DNA of 64,000 bases from Amycolatopsis thermophila (GTDB taxonomy: Bacteria; Actinomycetota; Actinomycetes; Mycobacteriales; Pseudonocardiaceae), in the NCBI RefSeq assembly GCF_030814215.1, contig NZ_JAUSUT010000001.1:3410001-3474000 (forward strand), read 5' to 3'. The notes below the pieces were generated by a model, which was not told the DNA's origin, ran no database searches, and saw only the letters and a program-made list of their open reading frames with translations. Positions within the stretch are counted from its first letter, which is position 1, and every line of letters starts with the position of its first letter. Shown in pieces: positions 8,625 through 17,151 of this stretch. Position numbers and translations under genes: made by a program.

Positions 8625-9679
8625 ACGACTACCGCATCGCGAGCATCCCCGGTGACGGCATCGGTGTCGACGTCACCGCTGAGGCTCGCAAGGCCCTCGA
8701 CCGGGCGGGCGAACTGCACGGCTTCGGTCTGGAGTGGACGGAGTTCGACTGGAGCTGCGAGCGCTACCTCGCCACCGGCAGCATGATGCCGGAGGACGGG
8801 ATCGAGCGGCTGCGGCCGTTCGACGGGATCCTGCTCGGCGCGGTCGGGTTCCCCGGCGTGCCGGACCACGTGTCGCTGTGGGGTCTGCTGATCCCGATCC
8901 GGCGCGCGTTCCGGCAGTACGTGAACCTGCGGCCGGTGCGGCTGCTGCCCGGCACCAAGTCGGTGCTCGCCGGGCGCGAGGCCGACGAGCTGGAGATGGT
9001 GATCGTCCGGGAGAACACCGAGGGCGAGTACTCGCAGATCGGCGGGCGGCACAACCCGGGGCAGCCGGGCGAGTTCGCGCTGCAGGAGTCGATCTTCACG
9101 CGCGTCGGCGTCGAGCGGATCATCCGGTTCGCCTTCGAGCTGGCGAAGACCCGCACCGGACGGGTCACCTCGGCGACGAAGTCGAACGGCATCATCCACA
9201 CGATGCCGTTCTGGGACGAGGTGTTCGCCGAGGTCGCCGCGGAGTACCCGGACGTCCACAGTGAACAGGCGCACATCGACGCTCTGGCCGCCCGCATGGT
9301 GCAGCACCCGGACCGGCTCGACGTCGTGGTCGGCTCGAACCTGTTCGGCGACATCCTCAGCGACCTGGCGGCGGCCGTGACCGGCGGGCTGGGCATGGCG
9401 CCCTCGGGCAACGTCAACCCGCCGGGCGAGTTCCCGTCGATGTTCGAGGCGGTGCACGGCAGCGCGCCGGACATCGCGGGGCAGGGCATCGCGAACCCGG
9501 TGGCGCAGATCCTGGCGGCGGCGATGATGCTCGACCACCTCGGCGAGAAGCAGGCCGCCGCGGCGGTGCACACCGCGGTCGAGCAGGTGCTGGCCGCGGG
9601 CGAGGTGGCCACACCCGATCTGGGCGGCAAGTCCACGACCGCCGAGCTGGGCGCCGCCATCACCGCCGCGCTCGCCTGA
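8621..9679 (+). CDS. Isocitrate/isopropylmalate dehydrogenase family, tartrate dehydrogenase-like
   Basis: 352 residues from GTG 8621, which overlaps the gabD stop. The beta-decarboxylating dehydrogenase fold is clear: [10 protein letters not shown] at the N-terminus, [20 protein letters not shown] and [34 protein letters not shown] (metal-binding Asp residues) and [18 protein letters not shown]. The VPDHVSLWG loop resembles tartrate dehydrogenase/D-malate dehydrogenase rather than LeuB. It probably oxidises a 2-hydroxy-dicarboxylate with NAD+ and Mn/Mg. A long perfect hairpin follows. Confidence 0.82.
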   Translation: MNDYRIASIPGDGIGVDVTAEARKALDRAGELHGFGLEWTEFDWSCERYLATGSMMPEDGIERLRPFDGILLGAVGFPGVPDHVSLWGLLIPIRRAFRQYVNLRPVRLLPGTKSVLAGREADELEMVIVRENTEGEYSQIGGRHNPGQPGEFALQESIFTRVGVERIIRFAFELAKTRTGRVTSATKSNGIIHTMPFWDEVFAEVAAEYPDVHSEQAHIDALAARMVQHPDRLDVVVGSNLFGDILSDLAAAVTGGLGMAPSGNVNPPGEFPSMFEAVHGSAPDIAGQGIANPVAQILAAAMMLDHLGEKQAAAAVHTAVEQVLAAGEVATPDLGGKSTTAELGAAITAALA

Positions 9680-9683
9680 CCCG

Positions 9684-9718
9684 CCGTCCCGCGGCCGCGT
9701 TTCGCGGCCGCGGGACGG
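9684..9718 (+). terminator. Hairpin terminator after gabD operon
   Basis: A perfect 16-bp stem, CCGTCCCGCGGCCGCG with its complement, closes on a TTT loop five bases after the stop codon. No T-tract follows, as expected for this GC content. Confidence 0.75.
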
Positions 9719-9808
9719 AAATCCGGGTCCGACCTGCGACCGGACGCATATCTTCACCTGGAACGGGCAACCCCAGGCACCGGTGACGTCAAGGTGCGGG
9801 AGTGGTTC

Positions 9809-12800
9809 ATGGAGTTGCTGGGTGTGCGCGTGCCCGGTCCGGGGTCGGTGGTCAAGGGGCTGGCGGGGGCCGTGCTGTCTCCGTTGAGCCGTCCCCGGCG
9901 TCGCGTCTGGTCGTGTCCCGGGCGGCTGCACATCGAGGCGCACGGGGTGCACGGACCGGGCGGTGAGGCCGTCGCGCAGCGCATCGAACAGGCCGTGCAG
10001 ACGCACCCGGGGGTCGCCTGGGCGCGGGTGAACGCCCCTTCGTCACGGGTGATCATCGGCGTGTCCGATCCGGCTCCGGACAGCGACGAGCTGATCCGCG
10101 TCGTCGAGCGGGCCGAGACCGAACCGGACGGTGTCGGCGAGGAACTCACCGAGGACGAGCTGCACCACCCCGCCGACGGTCTGCGCGGCACGCGCCTGCT
10201 GCCCACCCTCGCGGCCGACACCCTGGGCCTGGGCCTGTCGCTGATCACCCGGGTCGCCCCGTGGGCGCCGATCCCGACCGAGATCGCGGCCCTGCCCAAC
10301 GTCGTCGACCTGCATCCGAAGCTGCGCAGGCTCTTCGCCGAGCGGATCGGCGGCCGGGAGAAGGCCGACACCGCGACGTCGGCGGCCGGCGCGTTCGCGC
10401 AGGGACTGGCCTCCGGGGGCGAGGGCACGATCGTCGACATCCTGCAGCGCGCCGAGCAGTGGCGCGAGGCCCGCGCGCACGAGCGGCTGTGGTGCCAGGC
10501 CGAGAGCCGGCTGATCCACGGCCCGGAAGACGCCGCGGCCGGCCCGGTCGTCGTCGAACGGCCACGGGAAATCCCGGACGGCCCGGTGGAAAAGTACGAG
10601 CAGCGCATCCTGAACCTGGGCGCCGCCGCGGCCGCCGTCTCACTGCCGTTCGCGCGCCCGCGCCGGGCGATCGGCATCGGGCTGGCCGCCCTGCCGAAGG
10701 CCGCCGAGGCCGGGCGCACCGCGTTCGGCTCGCGCCTGGGCCGGGTGCTGGCCACCGAGGGCGTGCTGGTGATGGACCGCAGCGTGCTGCGCCGCCTGGA
10801 CGCGATCGACACGCTGGTCCTCGACGAGCAGGCCTTCGACACCGGCCGGATGGTCCTGGGCGACCTCATCCCGCTCGGCGACGGCGACAACCGCGACCTG
10901 GTCGAACGCGCTTGGCAGCTGTTCGACGCGCACACCCCGTCCAAGGTGCACGAAGACGACGGGTGGCGGCTCGGCCCGCTCGACGAACTGGGCGTGGACG
11001 AGGGCGCGCACGAACGCGAGCAGCTGGAGAAGCGCGGCGCCGCCGCGGTCCTCGGCCTGGTGCACCACCAGCGGCTCGCCGCGGTCCTCGGACTGGGCAG
11101 GCAGGTGCCGCCGGGCGTGGCCGCGGTGATCGCCGCTGCCCGGCGGACCGGCGTCGAGGTCGTCAGCGCCAACGGCGGGCACGCCGCGTTCGAGGCCGAC
11201 CGGGCGATGCCCGGCGGCGAGCGCCTCGTGTCGACCGTGCGGGAGCTGCAGGGCGAGGACCGCGTCGTGATGCTGGTGTCCGGCAACCGCCGCGCGCTCG
11301 GCGCCGCCGACTGCGGCATCGGCACGCAGCGCCCCGGCGACCTGCCGCCGTGGGGAGCGCACCTGCTGATCGGCGAGGAGGTCGGGGTGGCGGCACTGGT
11401 CGTCGACGCCATCTCCGCCTCGCGCGAGGTCAACCGCGACAGCATCTGGCTCGCCCAGGGCGCGAGCGGGGTCGGTGCCGTCAGCGCGCTGCAGCCCGGC
11501 CGGCGCAGCCCGGCGAACCGCAGCATGCGCGCGGTCAACCTGGGCGCCGCGGTCGCGCTGGCCAACGCGCACCGCCGCGCGAAGCGGCTCGCCGAGCGCG
11601 ACACGACCCTCGCCGGGGACACCGCGCCCTGGCACCTGATGCCGGTGGACGTCGTGCTCGACCACCTCGACACCGACTCCGACGGCCTGTCCGACGACGC
11701 CGCGCAGCGCCGCGCCAAGGTCCGTGGCACCGGCAGCGGCGGCCGGACCAGCCTGATGCAGGCGTTCATCAACGAGCTGTCCAACCCGCTCACCCCGGTC
11801 CTGATCGGCGGTGCCGCGCTGTCCGCCTCGGTCGGGTCGCCGGTGGACGCCGCCCTGGTCGCCGGGATCACCGGCGTGTCCGCGCTGGTCGGCAGCTTCC
11901 AGCAGGTCCACACCGAGAAGCAGCTGGCCGACCTGCTGAGCCGGTCGGCGATCAGCACGACCGTGGTCCGCGACGGCCGGGAACGCGTGGTCAGCGCGGA
12001 CGACCTGGTGCCGGGTGACGTCATCAGGGTGACCTCCGGTGACGTGGTGCCCGCCGACTGCCGGCTGCTCGAGGCCGACGGCGTCGAGGCGGACGAGTCG
12101 TCGCTGACCGGTGAGTCGCTGCCGGTGGCCAAGGACCCGGCGCCGGTGATCGCCGCCGACATCGCCGAGCGCGCGTCCATGCTCTACGAGGGCACGACGA
12201 TCGCGGTGGGGGAGGCCCGCGCGATCGTGGTGGCGACCGGTGCGGACACCGAGGCCGGCCGCAGCATGGCGATGGCCAGGGAGAACGCGCCGGTCACCGG
12301 TGTCGAGACCCGGCTGGCGGAACTGACGTCGAAGTCGATGCCGCTCGCGATCGGCTCGGCCGCCGCGGTCGCCGGCGCCGGGCTGCTGCGCCGGGTGCCG
12401 ATCCGGGAGAGCCTGTCCGCGGCGGTGAACCTGGCCGTCGCGTCGGTCCCGGAGGGGCTGCCGTTCCTGGTCAGCGCGGCGCAGCTGGCCGCGGCGCGCC
12501 GTCTGGCCGAGCACAACGCACTGGTCCGCAACCCGCGCAGCATCGAGGCGCTGGGCCGCGTCGACGTGCTGTGCTTCGACAAGACCGGGACGCTGACCGA
12601 GGGCACGCTGACTGTCCACGAGGTGGACAACGGGCGCACGCGCCGGAAGATCGAGGAACTCGACGACGGCACCGAGCCGGTGCTGCTCGCCGCGCTGCGG
12701 GCGACCCCGCAGGCCGACGACCCGTCCGACCTGCCGCACGCCACCGACCGCGCGATCGTCGAGGGTGCGCGCCGGGTCTCCGTCGACACCGACGGCTGGG

Positions 12801-14110
12801 AGCTGGTCGACGCGGTGCCGTTCGAGCCGTCGCGCGGCTACCACGCTTCGCTGATGCGGGGCGGCGACGGTCTGGTGCTCAGCGTCAAGGGCGCGCCGGA
12901 AGCGGTGCTGCCGCGGTGCGACCTGGACGAGGGCCGCCGCCGGAAGCTGGCCGGGCGGATGCACAAGCTGGCCAGGTCCGGGCAGCGCGTGCTCGCGGTC
13001 GCGGAGTCCACACCGGACAGTGCGACCCTCGACGAGGATTCCGTGCGGGGCCTGCGGTTCAAGGGTTTCGTCGCGATCGCCGACCCGGTGCGCGGCAGCG
13101 CGGCGGCCGCGGCGGCGGACCTGCGGGCGGCCGGCGTGCAGATCGTGATGATCACCGGCGACCACCCCGACACCGGTGAGGCGATCGCGGGCGAGGTCAG
13201 CGAGGACGGCGCCGAACTGCACGTCGTGACCGGCGCCGAGCTGGACGCGATGGACGACGAACAGCTCGCGTCGACGCTCGAGACGGTCGACGTGGTGGCC
13301 CGCTGCAGTCCGGCGCAGAAGGTGCGGATCATCAAGGCCTACCAGAAGCACGGCCACACGGTCGCGATGACCGGCGACGGTGCGAACGACGCGCCCGCGA
13401 TCCGGCTCGCGGACGTCGGGATCGCGCTGGGCGGGCACGGCGCCCCGGCCGCGCGGGCCGCGGCCGACCTCGTGGTGACCGACGACCGGCTGGAGACGAT
13501 CATCGCGGCGCTCGTCGAGGGCCGGGCGATGTGGGCGTCGGTGCGCGAGGCGCTGGCGATCCTGCTCGGCGGGAACCTCGGTGAGATCGGGTTCAGCGTG
13601 CTGGGCGCGACGCTGACGGGCCGCTCGCCGTTGGGTGCGCGTCAGTTCCTGCTGGTCAACCTGCTGACCGACCTGGCGCCGGCGCTGGCGATCGCGTTGC
13701 GGCGGCCCGAGGACGGGGCGGACCTGCTGCGTGAGGGCCCGGAGAGTTCGCTGGGCAAGCGGCTGCAGAAGGACATCGGTGTGCGGGCCGGGGTGACGAC
13801 CCTCGGCGCGACCACCGCGTGGACGCTGGCGCGCGCGACGGGCCGCCGGCGCCGGGCGAGCACGGTCGCGCTGGCCGGGCTGGTCGGGACGCAGCTGGGG
13901 CAGACGCTCGTGACGGGCGGGCTGAACCGGTCGGTGCTGGCGACGTCGCTCGGGTCGGTGGCCCTGCTCGCGGCCGTGATCCAGACGCCGGGCGTGAGCC
14001 AGTTCTTCGGCTGCACACCGCTCGGCCCGGTCGGCTGGGGGATGGCGCTGGGCAGCGCGGGCGCGGCGACGGTGGCCGGCGTGCTGGTGGGGCGGGCCAT
14101 CGAGGAGTGA
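9809..14110 (+). CDS. ctpI: CtpI-like cation-transporting P-type ATPase with degenerate N-terminal ATPase half
   Basis: About 1433 residues, roughly double a normal P-type ATPase. The C-terminal half is complete: TGES near 765, PEGLP near 880, phosphorylated Asp in DKTGTLTEG near 924, MTGDGANDAPA near 1186, and terminal membrane helices. The N-terminal half looks like a decayed copy; at the phosphorylation position (about residue 337) it reads LVLDEQAFDTG instead of DKTGT. This architecture matches mycobacterial CtpI. Membrane-located metal or cation pump; the ion is unknown. I prefer ATG 9809 (GGGAG six bases upstream); GTG 9794 is the alternative. Confidence 0.85.
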   Translation: MELLGVRVPGPGSVVKGLAGAVLSPLSRPRRRVWSCPGRLHIEAHGVHGPGGEAVAQRIEQAVQTHPGVAWARVNAPSSRVIIGVSDPAPDSDELIRVVERAETEPDGVGEELTEDELHHPADGLRGTRLLPTLAADTLGLGLSLITRVAPWAPIPTEIAALPNVVDLHPKLRRLFAERIGGREKADTATSAAGAFAQGLASGGEGTIVDILQRAEQWREARAHERLWCQAESRLIHGPEDAAAGPVVVERPREIPDGPVEKYEQRILNLGAAAAAVSLPFARPRRAIGIGLAALPKAAEAGRTAFGSRLGRVLATEGVLVMDRSVLRRLDAIDTLVLDEQAFDTGRMVLGDLIPLGDGDNRDLVERAWQLFDAHTPSKVHEDDGWRLGPLDELGVDEGAHEREQLEKRGAAAVLGLVHHQRLAAVLGLGRQVPPGVAAVIAAARRTGVEVVSANGGHAAFEADRAMPGGERLVSTVRELQGEDRVVMLVSGNRRALGAADCGIGTQRPGDLPPWGAHLLIGEEVGVAALVVDAISASREVNRDSIWLAQGASGVGAVSALQPGRRSPANRSMRAVNLGAAVALANAHRRAKRLAERDTTLAGDTAPWHLMPVDVVLDHLDTDSDGLSDDAAQRRAKVRGTGSGGRTSLMQAFINELSNPLTPVLIGGAALSASVGSPVDAALVAGITGVSALVGSFQQVHTEKQLADLLSRSAISTTVVRDGRERVVSADDLVPGDVIRVTSGDVVPADCRLLEADGVEADESSLTGESLPVAKDPAPVIAADIAERASMLYEGTTIAVGEARAIVVATGADTEAGRSMAMARENAPVTGVETRLAELTSKSMPLAIGSAAAVAGAGLLRRVPIRESLSAAVNLAVASVPEGLPFLVSAAQLAAARRLAEHNALVRNPRSIEALGRVDVLCFDKTGTLTEGTLTVHEVDNGRTRRKIEELDDGTEPVLLAALRATPQADDPSDLPHATDRAIVEGARRVSVDTDGWELVDAVPFEPSRGYHASLMRGGDGLVLSVKGAPEAVLPRCDLDEGRRRKLAGRMHKLARSGQRVLAVAESTPDSATLDEDSVRGLRFKGFVAIADPVRGSAAAAAADLRAAGVQIVMITGDHPDTGEAIAGEVSEDGAELHVVTGAELDAMDDEQLASTLETVDVVARCSPAQKVRIIKAYQKHGHTVAMTGDGANDAPAIRLADVGIALGGHGAPAARAAADLVVTDDRLETIIAALVEGRAMWASVREALAILLGGNLGEIGFSVLGATLTGRSPLGARQFLLVNLLTDLAPALAIALRRPEDGADLLREGPESSLGKRLQKDIGVRAGVTTLGATTAWTLARATGRRRRASTVALAGLVGTQLGQTLVTGGLNRSVLATSLGSVALLAAVIQTPGVSQFFGCTPLGPVGWGMALGSAGAATVAGVLVGRAIEE

Positions 14111-14119
14111 CAGCCCGGC

Positions 14120-14794
14120 TCACGACCCGCGCTGGAGGCCGCTCGCCAAGGAGAGTGCGACCAGCTGGACGAGCTGGCCGGTGCTTTCCCGGTCGGACTG
14201 GCGAGTGATGACGTGGTGCGTGATCTCCGCGGCCGCGGCCAGGTCGCCGCGGGATTCGAGCACGAAGCAGTGGTAGATGCCGTACTCGCCGACGATGCAG
14301 TACGCGGCCGAAGCGTCGACCCCGGGGGCGGGCGGCAGGTCGACCTGGTCGATCTTCCCGGTGCCCACGTCCGCGCGGCAGCCCTGGGCGGACTTCGCGT
14401 CGGTCACCGCATCGGCGCCGGTGACCCCGTGGTACTGGACGGTCAGCTCGTCCAGGCTGTAGTCCTCGCTCCGCCAGGTCGCCTGCTCGGCGCGCACGAT
14501 GTCGGCGTCGGTGCCCAGCGGTTCCGTGCACTGGGTGATGAGGGCGTACTTCCGGTTCTCCGACTCGATGACCGAGATCGGCCCGGTGACGCGGTCGAGG
14601 CCGAAGGCGGTGCCCTCGTCCTCGGTCAGGATGGTGGCCGCGAGCCGCTCCTGGTCGGAGGGCTTCGGCAGGGCGGACGTCGCCGCCGGCGCGGGTGCCG
14701 GCTCCGGCTCCGGTGCGGCCGCTGTACAGGCCGACAGGGCGAGAACCCCCGCCGCGACGAGCACCAGCGAGCGGCGCGTGGAGTGGTCAGACAC
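14120..14794 (-). CDS. Secreted lipoprotein, DUF3558-like
   Basis: 224 residues. A basic N-terminus and hydrophobic stretch lead to the lipobox LSAC, so Cys 23 should be lipidated, followed by an Ala/Pro/Glu linker and a globular domain with four further cysteines (ITQCTEP, AQGCRADV, AAYCIVG, YHCFVLE). These suggest disulfides outside the membrane. The start is GTG 14794. It converges on ctpI with a 9-bp gap. Resemblance to actinobacterial DUF3558 lipoproteins is only general, and no function can be assigned. Confidence 0.72.
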   Translation of the reverse strand: MSDHSTRRSLVLVAAGVLALSACTAAAPEPEPAPAPAATSALPKPSDQERLAATILTEDEGTAFGLDRVTGPISVIESENRKYALITQCTEPLGTDADIVRAEQATWRSEDYSLDELTVQYHGVTGADAVTDAKSAQGCRADVGTGKIDQVDLPPAPGVDASAAYCIVGEYGIYHCFVLESRGDLAAAAEITHHVITRQSDRESTGQLVQLVALSLASGLQRGS

Positions 14795-14884
14795 GGATGA
14801 GGGCCTCTTCCACGATCAGGGGTTCCCGCGCGACACGCGGACAACCCGAGATCGTCTCAACCCGATCTTCCGTTACCGGGCAGA

Positions 14885-15550
14885 TCAGGTGTACAGGCTG
14901 GTCCCCGGCGCGAGGCGCTGCACCGCGTCCTCCATGTGCGCCTCCAGCAACGTCACCGCCAGCTCCTCGTCACCGGCGGCGATCGCCTCCGCGATGCGCT
15001 TGTGCTCGGTCACGCGCTCCTCGTTGGTCGCGTACGTCCGGTGCAGCGCGGACAGGCACATGCGCGTCTCGATCAGCAGCGTCCGCGCCATGCGGCCGAG
15101 CCGTTTGCTGCCGGAGGCGGCCACCAGCTCCTCGTGGAACCGGACGTCGGCCTCGGACACCGCGTCGTCGTCGGCCGCGGTGGCCATGTCCTCGACCGCG
15201 GTCATCAGCCGCAGCGCCACCGGCTCGCCCTCACCGCGCCGCAGCACCTGGACCACCGCGGCCCGTTCGACCGCGAACCGCGCCGAGTAGATGTCGTGCA
15301 CGTCGTCCGGTTCGAGGTCGATGACGAACAGCCCGCGGTGTCGTTCGCTGCGCAGCAGGCCCTCCGACACCAGCCGCTGCATCGCCTCGCGCAGCGGGCC
15401 GCGGGACACCTGGAACCGGCCGGCCAGCTCGGTCTCACCGAGCTGCGTGCCCGGCGCGAACGTGCCGTTCATGATCGCCTCGCGGAGCTGCCGCGCGATG
15501 ATCGACGCCGTCGACTCCCGGCTCACCGGTTCGAGGTCGGTCAGGGCCAT
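14885..15550 (-). CDS. GntR family transcriptional regulator, FCD (FadR) subfamily
   Basis: 221 residues. The N-terminal winged helix is typical: ASIIARQLREAIMNGTFAPG, LGETELAGRFQVSRGPLREAMQRL and GLLRSERHRGLFV. The C-terminal FCD domain shows the metal/ligand histidines in VRFHEEL, TEHKRI and EAHMED. It should repress catabolic genes until an acidic effector binds. It starts 3 bp beyond the end of the racemase-fold gene upstream, so it is the last gene of that operon and probably autoregulated through operators 16285 and 17107, and gab through 7099. Confidence 0.9.
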   Translation of the reverse strand: MALTDLEPVSRESTASIIARQLREAIMNGTFAPGTQLGETELAGRFQVSRGPLREAMQRLVSEGLLRSERHRGLFVIDLEPDDVHDIYSARFAVERAAVVQVLRRGEGEPVALRLMTAVEDMATAADDDAVSEADVRFHEELVAASGSKRLGRMARTLLIETRMCLSALHRTYATNEERVTEHKRIAEAIAAGDEELAVTLLEAHMEDAVQRLAPGTSLYT

Positions 15551-15553
15551 GGT

Positions 15554-16270
15554 TCACCTGCTTTCGCCGAACAGCCTGCCCAGCCGTTCGCACCGGGGCA
15601 CCTGGCCGGTCAGCCGGAGCCCTTCCCAGATCGTCACCTGGTTCGCGGTGAGCACGGGCTTGCCCAGCCGCTCTTCGATCGCGCCGAGCACGCCGAGCGT
15701 GCGCATCGCGGTGTCGGGGACCAGGACGGCGTCCGCCGCCGGGTGATCATGCGCCACGGCCAGCTCGACCACCGCCTCGGGGCTCAGCCTGCCGACCTCG
15801 GCGGCGGTGTCGATGTCCTCGCTCGACATGGCCACCACCTCGATGCCGCCCGCGTCGAGGAACTCCACGAACAGCTTCGCCACGTCGTCCGGGTAGCTCG
15901 CGGCCACCGACACGCGCTTGAGCCCGAGCGCCTGCGCGGCCCGGACGAACGCGAACGACGTGCTCGAGGCCGGCTTGCCGGCGGCCGCCGACAGCTTCTC
16001 CACCTGCTCGTGCGCGCCCTGCCAGCGGTAGACGAAGCTGCCGCTGGTGCAGGCCCACACCACCGCGTCGGGTTCGTGCTCGGCCAGCAGCCGGGCGCCC
16101 TCGGCCAGCCGCTGCTCACTGCCCAGGTCGAGCAGTTCGGGCACGGCGTGCAGGTCGGTGCCGTAGATGTGCTCGACCGGCAGCGCGATGCCGCCCCCCA
16201 GCAGCTCCTCGGCGAACGGGTAGTCGTCCTCCGCGGCGTGGTCCGGGTAGATGAAGCCGACGGTCGTCAT
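15554..16270 (-). CDS. Asp/Glu racemase superfamily protein (maleate isomerase-like), second Cys missing
   Basis: 238 residues. The fold is that of maleate cis-trans isomerase and arylmalonate decarboxylase. The first catalytic Cys is present (C74 in WACTSGSF). At the place of the second Cys it reads VPDTAMRT, with Asp 186. It ends with LTANQVTIWEGLRL, as in the neighbour gene. ATG 16270 has GAGGAGG upstream. Operator copy 2 lies just before it. Loss of one Cys argues against simple two-base racemisation and suggests decarboxylase-like, isomerase-like or altered chemistry. Confidence 0.8.
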   Translation of the reverse strand: MTTVGFIYPDHAAEDDYPFAEELLGGGIALPVEHIYGTDLHAVPELLDLGSEQRLAEGARLLAEHEPDAVVWACTSGSFVYRWQGAHEQVEKLSAAAGKPASSTSFAFVRAAQALGLKRVSVAASYPDDVAKLFVEFLDAGGIEVVAMSSEDIDTAAEVGRLSPEAVVELAVAHDHPAADAVLVPDTAMRTLGVLGAIEERLGKPVLTANQVTIWEGLRLTGQVPRCERLGRLFGESR

Positions 16271-16284
16271 GCACCAACCTCCTC

Positions 16285-16300
16285 AGATTGTCAACAATCC
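16285..16300. promoter_or_regulatory. GntR-type operator (copy 2)
   Basis: AGATTGTCAACAATCC lies in the 43-bp gap between two same-strand genes, 15 bp before the start of the downstream racemase-fold gene. Read on the minus strand a GATAATG-like -10 precedes it, so it probably overlaps an internal transcription start. Confidence 0.7.
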
Positions 16301-16313
16301 TACATTATCGGGT

Positions 16314-17054
16314 TCAGGACACTTCGCGCAGCCATTTGCCGGGTCCGACGATGGGCAGCTCCATGCGTCTCAGGCAAGCCCACATGGTGAGCTGGTTCGC
16401 GGTCAGCACGGGCTTGCCCAGGGCCACCTCCAACGGTTCGATCACGTCGTAGGTCGGCAGGTTCGTGCAGCTCACGAAGATCGCTTCGGCGTCCGGGTGG
16501 TCGGCGCCGAGGATGCGCTCCGCGATGGTCCGGTAGCTGACCTTCCAGATGCCGCCACCCAGTCCGAGGTGGTCGCTGGACACCGTCTCCACGCCGAGTT
16601 CGGCCAGGAACGCGTGCAGGCTCTGCGTCAGGTCCGCGTCGTAGGGGGTGATCACCGCGACCTTGCCGACGTCGAGCAGCTGCAGCACCTCGGCCAGCGC
16701 GCCCGACGTGGTGACCGCGTCCGGCGCACCGGCGTCGCAGATCGCCTTGCACAGCGAGCGTTCGTAGTCGAGGCCGTTGACGAAGCTGCCCGACGTGCAC
16801 AGGTAGGCGACCACCTCCGGCTCGACGTGCAGCACGTCGCGCGTCGCCGCGGCCAGGTGCTGGTGGTTGCTCACCAGCTGGGCCATTTCCATGCTGACCG
16901 GCACGGGCTCGTACGGGGTGCGGGCGAGGTGCAGCGACACCTCCATCGGGATCCAGCGCCAGAGCTCGCGCTCCAGCGCGAGGTCGAAGGGGGCGATGAC
17001 TCCGATGCCTCGCTGTGCCAGTGGCCCGTCGAAGACAGGGAAGTCGAAATCCAA
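16314..17054 (-). CDS. Asp/Glu racemase superfamily protein (maleate isomerase-like), both Cys present
   Basis: 246 residues, TTG start at 17054 with GGAGG seven bases upstream. Both catalytic cysteines are visible: C86 in YLCTSGSF and C196 in VSCTNLPTYD, the pattern of maleate isomerase-type enzymes. It is clearly paralogous to the next gene (shared LTANQxTxWxxLR ending), which has lost the second Cys. It is the first gene of a three-gene operon ending in the GntR regulator, driven by the promoter at 17119-17146. The substrate is probably a small dicarboxylate or malonate derivative; inferred from family only. Confidence 0.82.
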   Translation of the reverse strand: MDFDFPVFDGPLAQRGIGVIAPFDLALERELWRWIPMEVSLHLARTPYEPVPVSMEMAQLVSNHQHLAAATRDVLHVEPEVVAYLCTSGSFVNGLDYERSLCKAICDAGAPDAVTTSGALAEVLQLLDVGKVAVITPYDADLTQSLHAFLAELGVETVSSDHLGLGGGIWKVSYRTIAERILGADHPDAEAIFVSCTNLPTYDVIEPLEVALGKPVLTANQLTMWACLRRMELPIVGPGKWLREVS

Positions 17055-17106
17055 GGCTCAGCCTCCGAAGGACGTACATGAAGGGAAGCCTCCGGGGTGG
17101 CTCCTC

Positions 17107-17151
17107 GGATTGTTGACAATCATACGACCGGCTCCTACCGTGTCAACGGTG
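17107..17151. promoter_or_regulatory. Divergent promoters around GntR-type operator (copy 3)
   Basis: Operator GGATTGTTGACAATCA is at 17107-17122. Minus strand: TTGACA (17146-17141), 16-bp spacer, TATGAT (17124-17119), a near-consensus promoter whose -10 overlaps the operator. Plus strand: TTGACA (17113-17118), 17-bp spacer, TACCGT (17136-17141), placing +1 at about 17149, the GTG of the dehydrogenase gene. One bound repressor would block both directions. Confidence 0.8.
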
